Counted from the first letter of the stretch, positions 21,256-29,876 are shown. The stretch: 46,060 bases of DNA from Clostridia bacterium (GCA_017394605.1 JAFPXU010000009.1:1-46060); one strand, 5' to 3'. Numbers and translations: made by a program. The notes: a model not told the origin generated them from the letters alone.

Positions 21256-21263
21256 GGTACACT
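21256..21263 (+). promoter_or_regulatory. Candidate promoter of the CotH-VTC-DUF4956 operon
   Basis: An extended -10-like GGTACACT preceded by T (TGG plus TACACT) lies 61 bases before the start codon. The -35 region is poor. The 222-base gap after gyrA shows no other signal except the gyrA terminator. Confidence 0.3.
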
Positions 21264-21324
21264 GTAGGCTGTCGCAGATTGGGGATAAAGCTATTCCCGC
21301 AGGCACGAAAGGATTTAAATATCA

Positions 21325-24300
21325 TTGAATAGTGATATGCAGTATAAAAGCACACAGAGGAATCAGACGCGAGTAGCTTCCAGACCCGCGCCGCAGTCTT
21401 CCGCGCGCAGACCGTATTCCGAAGGAACGCCCTCTTCCGGCCGCGCTCCGTCCGAATCATCCAGAAGCAGGGGAAGCCAGCAGAGGCAGACCGGAAGCCG
21501 TCCAGCTAAAAAAACCGTTTCTGTCCGGCCGGGATCAAATGGAATTTGGATCATTGTTCTGGGTGTGATTTGCATCGTTGCTTTGATCGTTTACCTGACG
21601 AGAGGAGGACGTACATCCGCCCAACCTGTTTCGCACGGTGTCACGATCAGCGAAGTCATGATGAGTAATTCCGGTACTGTTCCGGATGAAACGGGTAATT
21701 TTCCGGACTGGATCGAACTTCACAACACAACCGGAGACACGATTGAAGTCGGTGGGTTCGGTCTTTCGGATGACAAACTCGGAACCGTCAAATGGACGAT
21801 TCCGATGGGTACAAGAATCGAGCCGAACGGATATCTGATCATTTATTGCTCCGGCGATCCAAGCCGCGGACCGATGCACGCTTCCTTTAAACTGTCCTCT
21901 TCGGACGTTGTGACGCTTTCGACCGAGGCCGGAACGATCGTAGAGCAGATTCAGCTGAAACCGGTTGCGTCCGGCAAGACCTTTGCGCGGAACAGTTCCG
22001 GGGAATTTGAGGAAATGAATCCCAGCCCCGGTCAGTCCAATGACAGCGAAGGGCAGCAGAAGTTTCTTGAAACGATTTCCGCCGTGTCCAATGAAAATGT
22101 CGGCGTTTTCATCAACGAATTCATGGCTTCCAACGCATCCACGATCATGGGACCTGATGGTACATACTGCGACTGGATCGAGTTGTATAACGTTACGAAT
22201 CAGCCGGTCGATCTGTCTGGTTACGGAATATCGGATACGGCCTCCCAGCCTCTGAAATATGTATTCCCGCACGGTACGACCATTCCTGCACAGGGTGTGC
22301 TTCTGATTTACTGCACCGGGAAGGAAGGAACGGATCCCGTTACGATCGAGGTTCCTTTCGGACTGAGGTCATATAAAGAGGAAGTCGTTCTCGCCACGCC
22401 GCAGGGCAAAATACTGGATTCCGTTTCCTATGAAAAGCAGGAGACGGATGTTACGACCATGCGCTCCCCTGATGGAACGGGACCGTGGCAGTCAACGACC
22501 CAGCCTACTCCCGGATATCCCAATACGGACGCAGGGCTTTCCGCCTTTATGGCGACCGGCTTGTTCGGGAAAGGCGAACTGATTATTTCGGAACTGATCA
22601 GCGCGAACCGCAGCACTCTCAGACAGGCGGATCTCAGTTATCCCGATTGGATCGAGCTTTATAATCAGTCACCGGAACCGGTAAACCTGAAAGGCTATTC
22701 CCTGTCCAACAACGCAAAGAATCCTGCGAAATGGACGTTTCCGGATGTAACCGTGAATCCCGGAGAGTTTTACGTCGTGTTAGCCACTGGGAAAAACGTG
22801 ACCGACACGCAAAAAAAAAATTTAGAAACGAACTTCTCGCTTTCTGCTGAGGGCGACAGGGTTTTTTTATTTTCTCCTGAAAAAACACTTGTTGACAAAA
22901 TGGTGTTCGGCCGCGCACATGCGGATGTTTCCTATGGACGGAGCGGAAGCCAGCTTTTGTTCTATTCCCAGCCGACTCCCGGCTTTTCAAATGCGGAGGG
23001 GTTTCCGGGATATGCCGAAAAGCCGGAATTCACGGTTCAGGCGGGCGTCTACAATTCTCCACAGTCTATAGATATCGCAGTACCGCTTGGATGCAATGTG
23101 ACCTATACGACGGACGGATCAACGCCGACGGAAAACAGCACCATCTATACAGGTCCTGTGATCGTCTCTTCCAATACAGTTCTCCGGGCACGTGCCTTTA
23201 AAACGGGAATGATGCCGAGCGACGCTGCAACAGCAAGCTATTTTATTCTGAACGGAACCAATACGATGGAAAGCCATGAAACACCGTTTTCCATCGTCAG
23301 TGTTGTAACGGACAGGGATAACATGTTCGGCCCGGCAAACGGGATTTATGTTGCAGGACAGGTTTTTGCGGAAAAGACCGGAGAGGATGCCGGGGCGTTT
23401 ACCCTGAAAAAGGATACGGCCAATCCAGAATGGAAGTACGCGAACTTCAATGCGCAGCACTATACACACCCAGATCCGCTCGGCCTGGAATGGGAACGGC
23501 CGGCGCATATTGAGATTATCGATACGAACGGGAATCTGGAATACGGAGACGATCTGATGATCCGCATTTTCGGCGCGTTTTCCAGATTTAAATCCCAGAA
23601 GGGTTTCTCCGTGGTTACCAGGGCAGGATACGGCGCGACATCGATCGATGATAAGCTTTTCGACACAAGAAGTTATACAAGCTATCAGGCGTTCACGCTT
23701 CGCCCGTCCGCAATGGACTGTTTCATGTCGAAGATCCGGGATGTTCTGATTCAGGGACTTCTCGAAGAAAGCGGAAGCATACTTCCGACCCAGGCATACA
23801 GAAGAGCGATTCTCTATATCAACGGACAGTACTGGGGCGTCTATAATATCCGCGAGAAGGTCAACAAGTATTTTCTCGCGCAGCGTTACAATATTACGAA
23901 TCCGGAATCAATCGAGATTCTGGTCGGGAACGGAAATTCGGAAGCGTCGCAGATTGCGGGACAGAACTCCTATCTGGATTACAAACAGTTTATAGAATGG
24001 GTGGGATCACACGACCTTTCCAGTTCTGAAAACTATGCCTATGTTCAGTCGGTGATCGACGTGGAAAGTTTTGCGGAGTACTGCGCGCTGGAGATTTTTG
24101 TCGGAAACACGGACACGGGAAACATTAAATTCTGGCGAAGCAAACAGTATGATAACAGATGGCGCTGGATTCCGTATGATTTTGACTGGGCGTTTAACAG
24201 GAACGACGAGAACGGCGAATCAACGACCACGGGTTACCGGAGGAATTTCTTTGAAAAGTATTTTCATCCCACAGGACACGGTGTGGGGAAAGGCTTTTCG

Positions 24301-24624
24301 ACGGTTCTGTCGCGCGGACTGTTGAAGAACAGCAATTTCAGAGCGCTGTTTTTACAAAAGTGCGCTTTGATGTATAATGAAGTATTCACAACGGAAAAAA
24401 TGCTGGCAAGGATCAATGAACTGGCCGGCGAAATGGAAACGGAAATGAATTACGATACCGAAAGGTGGGACGGGTTCTCCCTGAAAACCTGGCAGCGCAG
24501 CATCGCGAATCTGCAGGATTCCGCGGAAAACGTTCCGGAGTATTTCCTGAAATACTGCCAGAGCTATTTCAGCCTTTCGGATTCCGAGATGATACAATTG
24601 TTCGGAAAGGTCAGTTCCAAGTAA
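21325..24624 (+). CDS. CotH-kinase-domain membrane protein with three lamin-tail domains
   Basis: The 1099-residue protein has a basic, Ser/Arg-rich cytoplasmic N-terminus (1-70) and one membrane helix (IWIIVLGVICIVALIVYL, 74-91). The rest is extracytoplasmic: lamin-tail domains at about 105-238, 260-402 and 418-560 (each with ..PDWIEL.N or CDWIELYN), a chitobiase-C-like beta-sandwich (567-640, TYTTDGSTPT) and a CotH domain (about 652-1015). CotH homologues in spores phosphorylate coat proteins. Kinase-like features are RIFGAFSRFKSQKGFS (747-762), FVGNTDTGNIKFW (D930) and IPYDFDWAFN with D952/D954. TTG 21325 has AAAGGA 11 bases upstream; ATG 21337 lacks an SD. The stop overlaps the VTC gene start by one base. 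The phosphorylated target is unknown. Confidence 0.9.
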   Translation: MNSDMQYKSTQRNQTRVASRPAPQSSARRPYSEGTPSSGRAPSESSRSRGSQQRQTGSRPAKKTVSVRPGSNGIWIIVLGVICIVALIVYLTRGGRTSAQPVSHGVTISEVMMSNSGTVPDETGNFPDWIELHNTTGDTIEVGGFGLSDDKLGTVKWTIPMGTRIEPNGYLIIYCSGDPSRGPMHASFKLSSSDVVTLSTEAGTIVEQIQLKPVASGKTFARNSSGEFEEMNPSPGQSNDSEGQQKFLETISAVSNENVGVFINEFMASNASTIMGPDGTYCDWIELYNVTNQPVDLSGYGISDTASQPLKYVFPHGTTIPAQGVLLIYCTGKEGTDPVTIEVPFGLRSYKEEVVLATPQGKILDSVSYEKQETDVTTMRSPDGTGPWQSTTQPTPGYPNTDAGLSAFMATGLFGKGELIISELISANRSTLRQADLSYPDWIELYNQSPEPVNLKGYSLSNNAKNPAKWTFPDVTVNPGEFYVVLATGKNVTDTQKKNLETNFSLSAEGDRVFLFSPEKTLVDKMVFGRAHADVSYGRSGSQLLFYSQPTPGFSNAEGFPGYAEKPEFTVQAGVYNSPQSIDIAVPLGCNVTYTTDGSTPTENSTIYTGPVIVSSNTVLRARAFKTGMMPSDAATASYFILNGTNTMESHETPFSIVSVVTDRDNMFGPANGIYVAGQVFAEKTGEDAGAFTLKKDTANPEWKYANFNAQHYTHPDPLGLEWERPAHIEIIDTNGNLEYGDDLMIRIFGAFSRFKSQKGFSVVTRAGYGATSIDDKLFDTRSYTSYQAFTLRPSAMDCFMSKIRDVLIQGLLEESGSILPTQAYRRAILYINGQYWGVYNIREKVNKYFLAQRYNITNPESIEILVGNGNSEASQIAGQNSYLDYKQFIEWVGSHDLSSSENYAYVQSVIDVESFAEYCALEIFVGNTDTGNIKFWRSKQYDNRWRWIPYDFDWAFNRNDENGESTTTGYRRNFFEKYFHPTGHGVGKGFSTVLSRGLLKNSNFRALFLQKCALMYNEVFTTEKMLARINELAGEMETEMNYDTERWDGFSLKTWQRSIANLQDSAENVPEYFLKYCQSYFSLSDSEMIQLFGKVSSK

Positions 24625-25337
24625 TGGATCAGGCATTTACAGGTACGGCAAGGCCGTACAGACATGAACTGAAATACGTTATCTCAGAAGGTGAGCATGA
24701 AATTCTTGCCCGCAGGCTGAGAAGCGCTTTGACACAGGATAAATACGCCAAAAAGAACGGCGGCGAGTATCTGATCCGAAGTCTTTATTATGACGATCCG
24801 TTTGATACGGCTGTGGAGGAAAAAACAAGCGGAATTCAAGTCCGTGACAAATTCCGTATCCGTATCTACAATTATTCGGATGCCAGCATTAAGCTGGAGA
24901 GAAAGCACAAGGACGGGCCGTATATCAGCAAAAGTTCGCTGCTTTTGTCCAGAGACGAATGCGAAGCGCTGCTGCACGACGAGTACGGGTTTCTCCTGAG
25001 GCGGCCGGAACCTTTTGCGCGGCAGATGTACGGTATTATCCGGACGAGGCATCTTGAACCGAAGGTGCTCGTCGATTATACGCGGGAAGCGTATGTCTAT
25101 CCCGTGGAGGATGTCCGGATCACTTTTGACAAGAATATCAGGACCGCAATGCGTTGTACGGATATTTTCAATCCGGACGTACCGACCTACCCTGCGACGG
25201 AACTGATGAACAGTATGATTCTTGAAATAAAGTTTAACCGCTATCTTCCCACCTATGTACATACCCTTATACAGCTCGGTGTCAGTCAGCACGTTGCGGC
25301 AAGCAAGTACATAGCGGCAAGACGGTATGAATTCTGA
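24624..25337 (+). CDS. VTC-domain polyphosphate polymerase
   Basis: This 237-residue protein corresponds to the catalytic tunnel domain of yeast Vtc4, which makes inorganic polyphosphate from ATP. The basic residues expected to line the tunnel are visible: K17 (HELKYVI), R52 (IRSLYYDD), R78 and R80 (KFRIRIY), K90/K94/K96 (IKLERKHK), R154 (DYTREAY) and K228 (ASKYIAARR). E201, the probable metal ligand, is in ILEIKFN. No membrane helix or SPX domain is present, so it should be cytoplasmic and probably works with the membrane protein encoded next. ATG overlaps the preceding TAA (TAATG), implying translational coupling. A longer upstream frame inside the CotH gene is not credible. Confidence 0.92.
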   Translation: MDQAFTGTARPYRHELKYVISEGEHEILARRLRSALTQDKYAKKNGGEYLIRSLYYDDPFDTAVEEKTSGIQVRDKFRIRIYNYSDASIKLERKHKDGPYISKSSLLLSRDECEALLHDEYGFLLRRPEPFARQMYGIIRTRHLEPKVLVDYTREAYVYPVEDVRITFDKNIRTAMRCTDIFNPDVPTYPATELMNSMILEIKFNRYLPTYVHTLIQLGVSQHVAASKYIAARRYEF

Positions 25338-25376
25338 TAACATTCAATTGCCAACGGCAAAGGAGGAAATCTGAAA

Positions 25377-26036
25377 ATGTTCTCTACTTTTAGTATCGGC
25401 GATCTGTTCTCCGGAACGCTCAATCCCATCAGAGTGGTGCTGACCCTTCTGATTGCGCTCGGCGTGGGCGGATTTCTGTTTCTGATTTACAAAAAAACGT
25501 TTATAGGCGTTGTATACTCCCGTTCATTCAATATCAGCCTGATTCTTCTTACCATGGTTTCCGCCCTGGTTCTCATGCTGATCTCTTCGAACCTTACGCT
25601 TTCCCTCGGCATGGTCGGCGCGCTGTCCATCGTGCGTTTCAGAACCGCGATAAAAGATCCGATCGATACGGTATTCATGTTCTGGGCTGTTGGCGAAGGA
25701 CTTGCCCTCGGTGCCGGATTTGTTGATGTCGGATTGATTGGCGCACTGGTGATCGGCGTGATCATGCTGGTGATCGGAAGTGCCAGAAGCAACGGAACGC
25801 AGCCCTATCTGCTGATTCTCCATTATGATGAACGCGCGTCTCAGCAGATCAAATCGCTTGTGAAGCAGCTTCCGAAAGCGCATGTAAAGAGCAAGACCGT
25901 TCAGCGTGACAATATGGAACTGACGATTGAGCTTCGCGTGCACGAATCTGAAACAGATTTTGTTGACAAATTCCTTCGCGTGCCTGGGGTTTATGACGCA
26001 ACGCTGGTTGCGCATCAAGGGGACCTGATTTCCTGA
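25377..26036 (+). CDS. DUF4956 polytopic membrane protein
   Basis: This 219-residue protein of unknown function is recurrently found beside VTC-domain genes. Hydrophobic helices lie at about 18-38 and 51-71, and two more at about 95-134. The family signature MVGALSIVRFRTAIKDP is followed by FMFWAVGEGLALGAGF. The C-terminal 75 residues are soluble and probably form a small alpha/beta domain in the cytoplasm. The charged RFR.AIKDP loop between helices might handle an anion. A translocation or anchoring role for polyphosphate is an inference from context, not shown. AAAGGAGG lies about ten bases upstream of ATG. The gap to the VTC gene is 39 bases, so it belongs to the same operon. Confidence 0.88.
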   Translation: MFSTFSIGDLFSGTLNPIRVVLTLLIALGVGGFLFLIYKKTFIGVVYSRSFNISLILLTMVSALVLMLISSNLTLSLGMVGALSIVRFRTAIKDPIDTVFMFWAVGEGLALGAGFVDVGLIGALVIGVIMLVIGSARSNGTQPYLLILHYDERASQQIKSLVKQLPKAHVKSKTVQRDNMELTIELRVHESETDFVDKFLRVPGVYDATLVAHQGDLIS

Positions 26037-26064
26037 CGGAAACGAAATAAAATCTTAATGCGGT

Positions 26065-26098
26065 AAAAAAACAGGGAGTATGACTTCATACTCCCTGT
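26065..26098 (-). terminator. Terminator of deoD
   Basis: A perfect 12-bp stem (26071-26082 with 26087-26098) with a 4-base loop. On the minus strand it is followed by a run of T (A run 26065-26071). It lies between convergent DUF4956 and deoD and may also slow plus-strand transcripts, although the plus-strand T tract is weak. Confidence 0.88.
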
Positions 26099-26117
26099 TC
26101 GTTTCATCCAAGAGACT

Positions 26118-26837
26118 TTATTCAGCTATTTCCAGTGCTACCTTGATCATATCGGTCAAAGCATTCTGTCGCTGTTCTGCGGTGGTGACTGCTCCGCCTT
26201 CAAAAAGATCGGAGATCGTGCAGATGCAGAGCGCTTTCTTCCCGGTCCTTGCCGCGTTGCTATATAGGGCGGCAGCTTCCATTTCAACGGCAAGCAGCCC
26301 GAGTTTCCGCCAGTTCAGTGCGGCGGCGGAGCCACCTTCATCGTAGAAAACATCGGTTGAAAGGACATTGCCAACCTTATATGGGAGACCGCGCTTCTCA
26401 CATTCTTCCACGGCTTTCCGGAGAAGACCGAAATCCGAGATCGGAGCAAAGGTTCCGTTGAGGCCGTACTGGTTTGGATAGACGGAATTGTAGCAGGCGC
26501 CCTGCGCAATCACGATGTCGAAAAGTTTCAGGTCGGGATGTACGCCGCCTGCCGATCCGATGCGGATGATGTTTTCAACGCCAAAGGTGTTGAACAGTTC
26601 ATAAGAATAAATCCCGATGGACGGCATACCCATGCCGCTTGCCATAACGGAAACGCGTTTTCCCTGATAGTATCCAGTATAACCCTGCACGCCGCGGACA
26701 TTGTTTACCAGCTCCGCGCCTTCAAGGAACTTATCGGCGATCATTTTCGCGCGGAGCGGATCTCCGGGCATCAGAACGGTCTTGGCAAAATCTTCGGGAC
26801 TGCAGACGATGTGAGGAGTCAGATTGAGCTGTTTCAT
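26118..26837 (-). CDS. deoD: Purine-nucleoside phosphorylase, DeoD type
   Basis: This hexameric cytoplasmic enzyme splits purine (deoxy)ribonucleosides with phosphate to give base and (deoxy)ribose-1-phosphate for purine salvage. The product is 239 residues, the usual DeoD length. Motifs include MPGDPLRAK (phosphate loop), SGMGMPSIGIYSYEL, RIGSAGG, VEMEAAALY and ISDLFEGG with the catalytic Asp. AGGAGGT lies four bases before ATG. It is divergent from asnA, and the two promoters lie back to back. No other nucleoside genes are adjacent. Confidence 0.96.
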   Translation of the reverse strand: MKQLNLTPHIVCSPEDFAKTVLMPGDPLRAKMIADKFLEGAELVNNVRGVQGYTGYYQGKRVSVMASGMGMPSIGIYSYELFNTFGVENIIRIGSAGGVHPDLKLFDIVIAQGACYNSVYPNQYGLNGTFAPISDFGLLRKAVEECEKRGLPYKVGNVLSTDVFYDEGGSAAALNWRKLGLLAVEMEAAALYSNAARTGKKALCICTISDLFEGGAVTTAEQRQNALTDMIKVALEIAE

Positions 26838-26873
26838 GATTACCTCCTGTTAATTAGTCCTATTGCTGCATTT

Positions 26874-26903
26874 ATTATATACGAATTCTGAGTGGTTGAA
26901 CAA
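26874..26903 (-). promoter_or_regulatory. deoD promoter
   Basis: On the minus strand, TTGTTC (26898-26903), an 18-base spacer and TATAAT (26874-26879). Its -35 lies ten bases from that of asnA. Confidence 0.5.
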
Positions 26904-26912
26904 GGGAAACGC

Positions 26913-26941
26913 TTGACAGATGCATAGGCGGTTTTTAGAAT
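26913..26941 (+). promoter_or_regulatory. asnA promoter
   Basis: Consensus TTGACA (26913-26918), exactly 17 bases, then TAGAAT (26936-26941). This is one of the strongest housekeeping-sigma promoters in the window. The leader to ATG 26971 is about 23 bases. Confidence 0.8.
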
Positions 26942-26970
26942 GGAAAAAAGCGCAAAAGGAGTTGATCCCA

Positions 26971-27978
26971 ATGAAAACGAGTGAAATCCCGAGCGGATAT
27001 CGTTCAAAGCTGGGCCTCTATGATACGCAAAGCGCTATCGCCCTGATCAAAAGCACATTTCAGGACGCCCTTGCGGGCATATTGAGGCTGAAACGCGTTT
27101 CCGCACCGTTGTTTGTCAGTCCGGCAGAGGGCCTGAATGATAATCTGAACGGCGTCGAACGGCCCGTGCGTTTTGACATTCCTGCAGCCGGAATGGATGC
27201 GGAGGTCGTGCATTCGCTCGCCAAATGGAAACGGTATGCCCTGAAAAAATACGGGTTTATTGAAGGCCGCGGTCTATATACGGATATGAACGCGATCCGT
27301 CGTGATGAAGCGCTGGATAATCTGCATTCTATCTATGTGGATCAGTGGGACTGGGAAAAAGTCATGTCCGAAAAGGATCGGACCCGTGAATATCTGGAGA
27401 AGACCGTGTTGTCTATCGTGGACGCAGTTTGGTATACCCATTCCGTCATACAGGCAAAATATCCGGAACTAACGATGGAAATGTGCAGAAATGTCACATT
27501 TATCACATCACAGGAACTCCTGGACAAGTATCCGGGGAAGTCGCCGAAGGAAAGAGAATACCTTTTCGTGAAAGAATACGGAACCGTATTTGTTGAGAAG
27601 ATCGGCGGAAAGCTTTCCGACGGCCAGCCGCATGACGGCCGTGCTCCGGACTACGACGACTGGGAACTGAACGGTGATATCCTCGTGTATTATCCCGTTC
27701 TGGACTGCGCGTTCGAACTGTCCAGCATGGGAATCCGGGTCAATTCGGAATCTCTCCGCAGGCAGCTCGTACTTGCCGGATGCGAGGACAGAATGGAACT
27801 ACCGTTCCACAAAGCCCTTCTTTCGGGAGACCTTCCGCAAACGATCGGCGGAGGAATCGGACAGTCCCGTCTCTGCATGATGATGCTCGAGAAAGCACAT
27901 ATCGGGGAAGTACAGTCATCCATCTGGGATGCGGAAACTCTGAAACGCTGTGCAGATGCAGGCGTCGCGCTTCTGTAA
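26971..27978 (+). CDS. asnA: Aspartate-ammonia ligase
   Basis: AsnA makes asparagine from aspartate, ammonia and ATP. It is a homodimer with a class II tRNA-synthetase-like fold. The product is 335 residues (E. coli 330). Visible family segments are VSPAEGLNDNLNGVERPV, KYGFIEGRGLYTDMNAIRRDE, DQWDWEKV, TFITSQELLDKYP and the motif-3-like TIGGGIGQSRLCMMML. ATG 26971 is chosen for its AAAAGGAG SD nine bases upstream; the frame is open back to 26920 across the promoter, which rules out the longer start. The IS1182 element begins 28 bases after the stop. Confidence 0.97.
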   Translation: MKTSEIPSGYRSKLGLYDTQSAIALIKSTFQDALAGILRLKRVSAPLFVSPAEGLNDNLNGVERPVRFDIPAAGMDAEVVHSLAKWKRYALKKYGFIEGRGLYTDMNAIRRDEALDNLHSIYVDQWDWEKVMSEKDRTREYLEKTVLSIVDAVWYTHSVIQAKYPELTMEMCRNVTFITSQELLDKYPGKSPKEREYLFVKEYGTVFVEKIGGKLSDGQPHDGRAPDYDDWELNGDILVYYPVLDCAFELSSMGIRVNSESLRRQLVLAGCEDRMELPFHKALLSGDLPQTIGGGIGQSRLCMMMLEKAHIGEVQSSIWDAETLKRCADAGVALL

Positions 27979-28010
27979 GTCTGTTTACGGAACCATCTTA
28001 AATAATAAAA

Positions 28011-28027
28011 GGGGCTGTGTAAAAAGT
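28011..28027 (+). repeat. Left inverted repeat of the IS1182-family element
   Basis: GGGGCTGTGTAAAAAGT, identical to the reverse complement of 29832-29848. Confidence 0.88.
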
Positions 28028-28051
28028 ACATTTTTTCACAGCTCCTTTTTT
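28011..28051 (+). terminator. Terminator-like hairpin formed by the IS left end
   Basis: GGGGCTGTG (28011-28019) pairs with CACAGCTCC (28037-28045, one G-U) and is followed by six T. It would stop asnA transcripts before they enter the element. Confidence 0.7.
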
Positions 28052-29711
28052 AATGTTCTTTGTATTTTTCTTTGTATGAATAACGTGCTGCTTCATTTAC
28101 GAATTTATTTTTTTTCGTTTTTGCTTTTTTAGATAAACGTGCAGCATGGGGCTTTTTAAATTCTTCTTGCTCCAGGTTGGAGGGAGCGGTCCAATAGTTT
28201 GCTTTCAGATTCCCGGAAAAATACCGGAACAGTTTACGGATATTGTATCCGAGTAATGTCAGCATGATCTTGGTCGAAACTTTTTCTTTAGATGTCCGTC
28301 GCACCCGTACATATCGCATGTTTTGCTTCAAGACGCCAAAAGCTCCTTCCGCCTGAATACTTCTGTTAATCCGGATCTCAATACCTTTAGGTGACAGCAG
28401 GTTTTTTTCTGCTTCCTGAATATAGCGGCGCATTTCTTTATTTACTTCAAATATCTTAAAGTCTTCCGTTTTTTCTTTCTGCCACCTTTTACAATACTCA
28501 TGGAAGGCGCAATCACAGCAACCGTCCACGCGGTAAAAAACGGACTCCGCCATCTTCGGATGCCGTCCGTTTGCTGGACTCTGTTTTCCTGTTCTTCCAC
28601 CGAGGCAGAGGATCGTTTCATCATCCTGCAATCTGTACCGGTCGGGATTGCTTCCGGATACATTCCCTTGCCAGCTTTGGTGCTTGACATAATTCCCGAT
28701 CCCGTTTTCTTGAAGATAGCGGTAGTTTTCAATTGAACCATATCCTGAATCCGTACAGATGTTTTTCGGATAATATCCATGAAATTTTCGAAACCGTTCC
28801 ATTGTCGGAATGAAATCCTTCATGTCTGTACGGGACTGAGACACATAATACGCAGCTACAAACCCTTTGGCTACTGCCGTTTGAACTGTATAAGCTGCGT
28901 GCATATGGCTTCCTAAACCGGAATAGTAATCCGTTTTCAACGTCATAGCCGTAGCGTCATGATCTGTTTTGTAGTAGGAATTCCTGTCCGGACCGCAAAT
29001 TCTTTCTTTTTCTTCATATTCAAGCGCTTTCAGCAGATATTTCCTCAGCTGCTCATACTGTTCCCTGCGTTTCTTTTCTTCAGCAGGAGAACATCTTTGC
29101 AGCAGCTCTGAAAACTCAGTCAGCTTTGCGGCAATCAGCTTTGTGTCAATGATCCCGAATTCGGGTATGCCTCTTTCCAGTCCGTTTATCTGCAGCAGCG
29201 TCCTGACCTTGTCACATAAACGGTTGTGAAATGTTGTTGGTTTCCATACAAACTTGTATTTGTTTGCATCTGCTTCGATCTTTGTGCCGTCATTATATAC
29301 GTCGTCTGCACAGATCCCACACTCCAGAAAAATTGCACTTACGATCTTCGAGAAAATCATGTCTGCATTCGGCACAATATACCGGTTAATGTAATTGCTG
29401 ATCGTTTTAAAGTTCGGCTGCTCCTGCTGCATCAAACTGATGTACCGCAAGTCGTTTCTGCATGCGGATTCGATCTCCCTTAACGACCCGCCGCCAAATG
29501 CAAAGCCATACAGGATAACTGCCAGTAAATCATACTGATTGTATGCTGGTCTTCCCATTGTGTCCGCTTGCTCTGGGACGACAGATCGTATGACCTCCGC
29601 CACTCCGGATTTTTCCAAAAGCTGTAGAAAACGATCCAGTTTTTCCGATTCCTTCACATCTATAGTGTAGGAAGGGAACAAATACTGTTTCCGTATGGTA
29701 AAATATCTCAT
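28050..29711 (-). CDS. IS1182-family transposase
   Basis: This 553-residue DDE transposase has an N-terminal DUF772-like domain (MGRPAYNQYDLLAVILYGFAFG) followed by an RNase-H-like core. Candidate catalytic residues are in DGTKIEADANKY, NICTDSGYGSIENY and QAEGAFGVLKQNMRYVR. A Cys-rich segment (CCDCAFHEYCKRW) resembles the family's zinc-binding insert. The C-terminus is Lys-rich. ATG 29711 (MRYFTIRKQ) has AGGAG ten bases upstream; the ATG at 29798 has none. The frame is intact, so the element may be mobile. Confidence 0.93.
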   Translation of the reverse strand: MRYFTIRKQYLFPSYTIDVKESEKLDRFLQLLEKSGVAEVIRSVVPEQADTMGRPAYNQYDLLAVILYGFAFGGGSLREIESACRNDLRYISLMQQEQPNFKTISNYINRYIVPNADMIFSKIVSAIFLECGICADDVYNDGTKIEADANKYKFVWKPTTFHNRLCDKVRTLLQINGLERGIPEFGIIDTKLIAAKLTEFSELLQRCSPAEEKKRREQYEQLRKYLLKALEYEEKERICGPDRNSYYKTDHDATAMTLKTDYYSGLGSHMHAAYTVQTAVAKGFVAAYYVSQSRTDMKDFIPTMERFRKFHGYYPKNICTDSGYGSIENYRYLQENGIGNYVKHQSWQGNVSGSNPDRYRLQDDETILCLGGRTGKQSPANGRHPKMAESVFYRVDGCCDCAFHEYCKRWQKEKTEDFKIFEVNKEMRRYIQEAEKNLLSPKGIEIRINRSIQAEGAFGVLKQNMRYVRVRRTSKEKVSTKIMLTLLGYNIRKLFRYFSGNLKANYWTAPSNLEQEEFKKPHAARLSKKAKTKKNKFVNEAARYSYKEKYKEH

Positions 29712-29816
29712 GGTTTTATATCTCCTAGCAAAAGATATCTTACCAAAAAAGGCTCCGGGTTCGATTCCCTGAGCCTTTTCTCCTGTTTTGTGTGCCATTT
29801 TTGTGGAATAAATAGA

Positions 29817-29845
29817 GCTGTGTAAATTTTGACTTTTTACACAGC
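29817..29845 (-). terminator. Hairpin at the IS right end
   Basis: GCTGTGTAAA (29817-29826) and TTTACACAGC (29836-29845) are perfect inverted repeats with a 9-base loop. On the minus strand the following tract is T-rich but not a clean run. It may weaken transcription entering the IS from the gene at 29877. Confidence 0.5.
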
Positions 29846-29848
29846 CCC
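29832..29848 (-). repeat. Right inverted repeat of the IS1182-family element
   Basis: It reads ACTTTTTACACAGCCCC on the plus strand, the exact inverse of the left end. Confidence 0.88.
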
Positions 29849-29876
29849 TTTTTTATATGTGAAGGTCATAAAAAGG

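Larger units (their letters stand above)
28007..29852 (-). mobile_element. Complete IS1182-family insertion sequence
   Basis: The element is about 1.84 kb and bounded by inverted repeats: 17 identical bases GGGGCTGTGTAAAAAGT at 28011-28027 and, inverted, at 29832-29848. The match extends over four flanking A/T pairs on each side (28007 and 29852), which may belong to the target. A single intact transposase fills the minus strand. No clear direct target duplication was seen. It sits between the 3' end of asnA and the 3' end of the minus-strand gene at 29877, so no reading frame is broken. Confidence 0.9.

Noticed and set aside
27996..28010. Target-site duplication of the IS1182 element
   Set aside because: Left flank AATAATAAAA and right flank TTTTTATATG are not direct repeats; only an inverted A/T match is seen.
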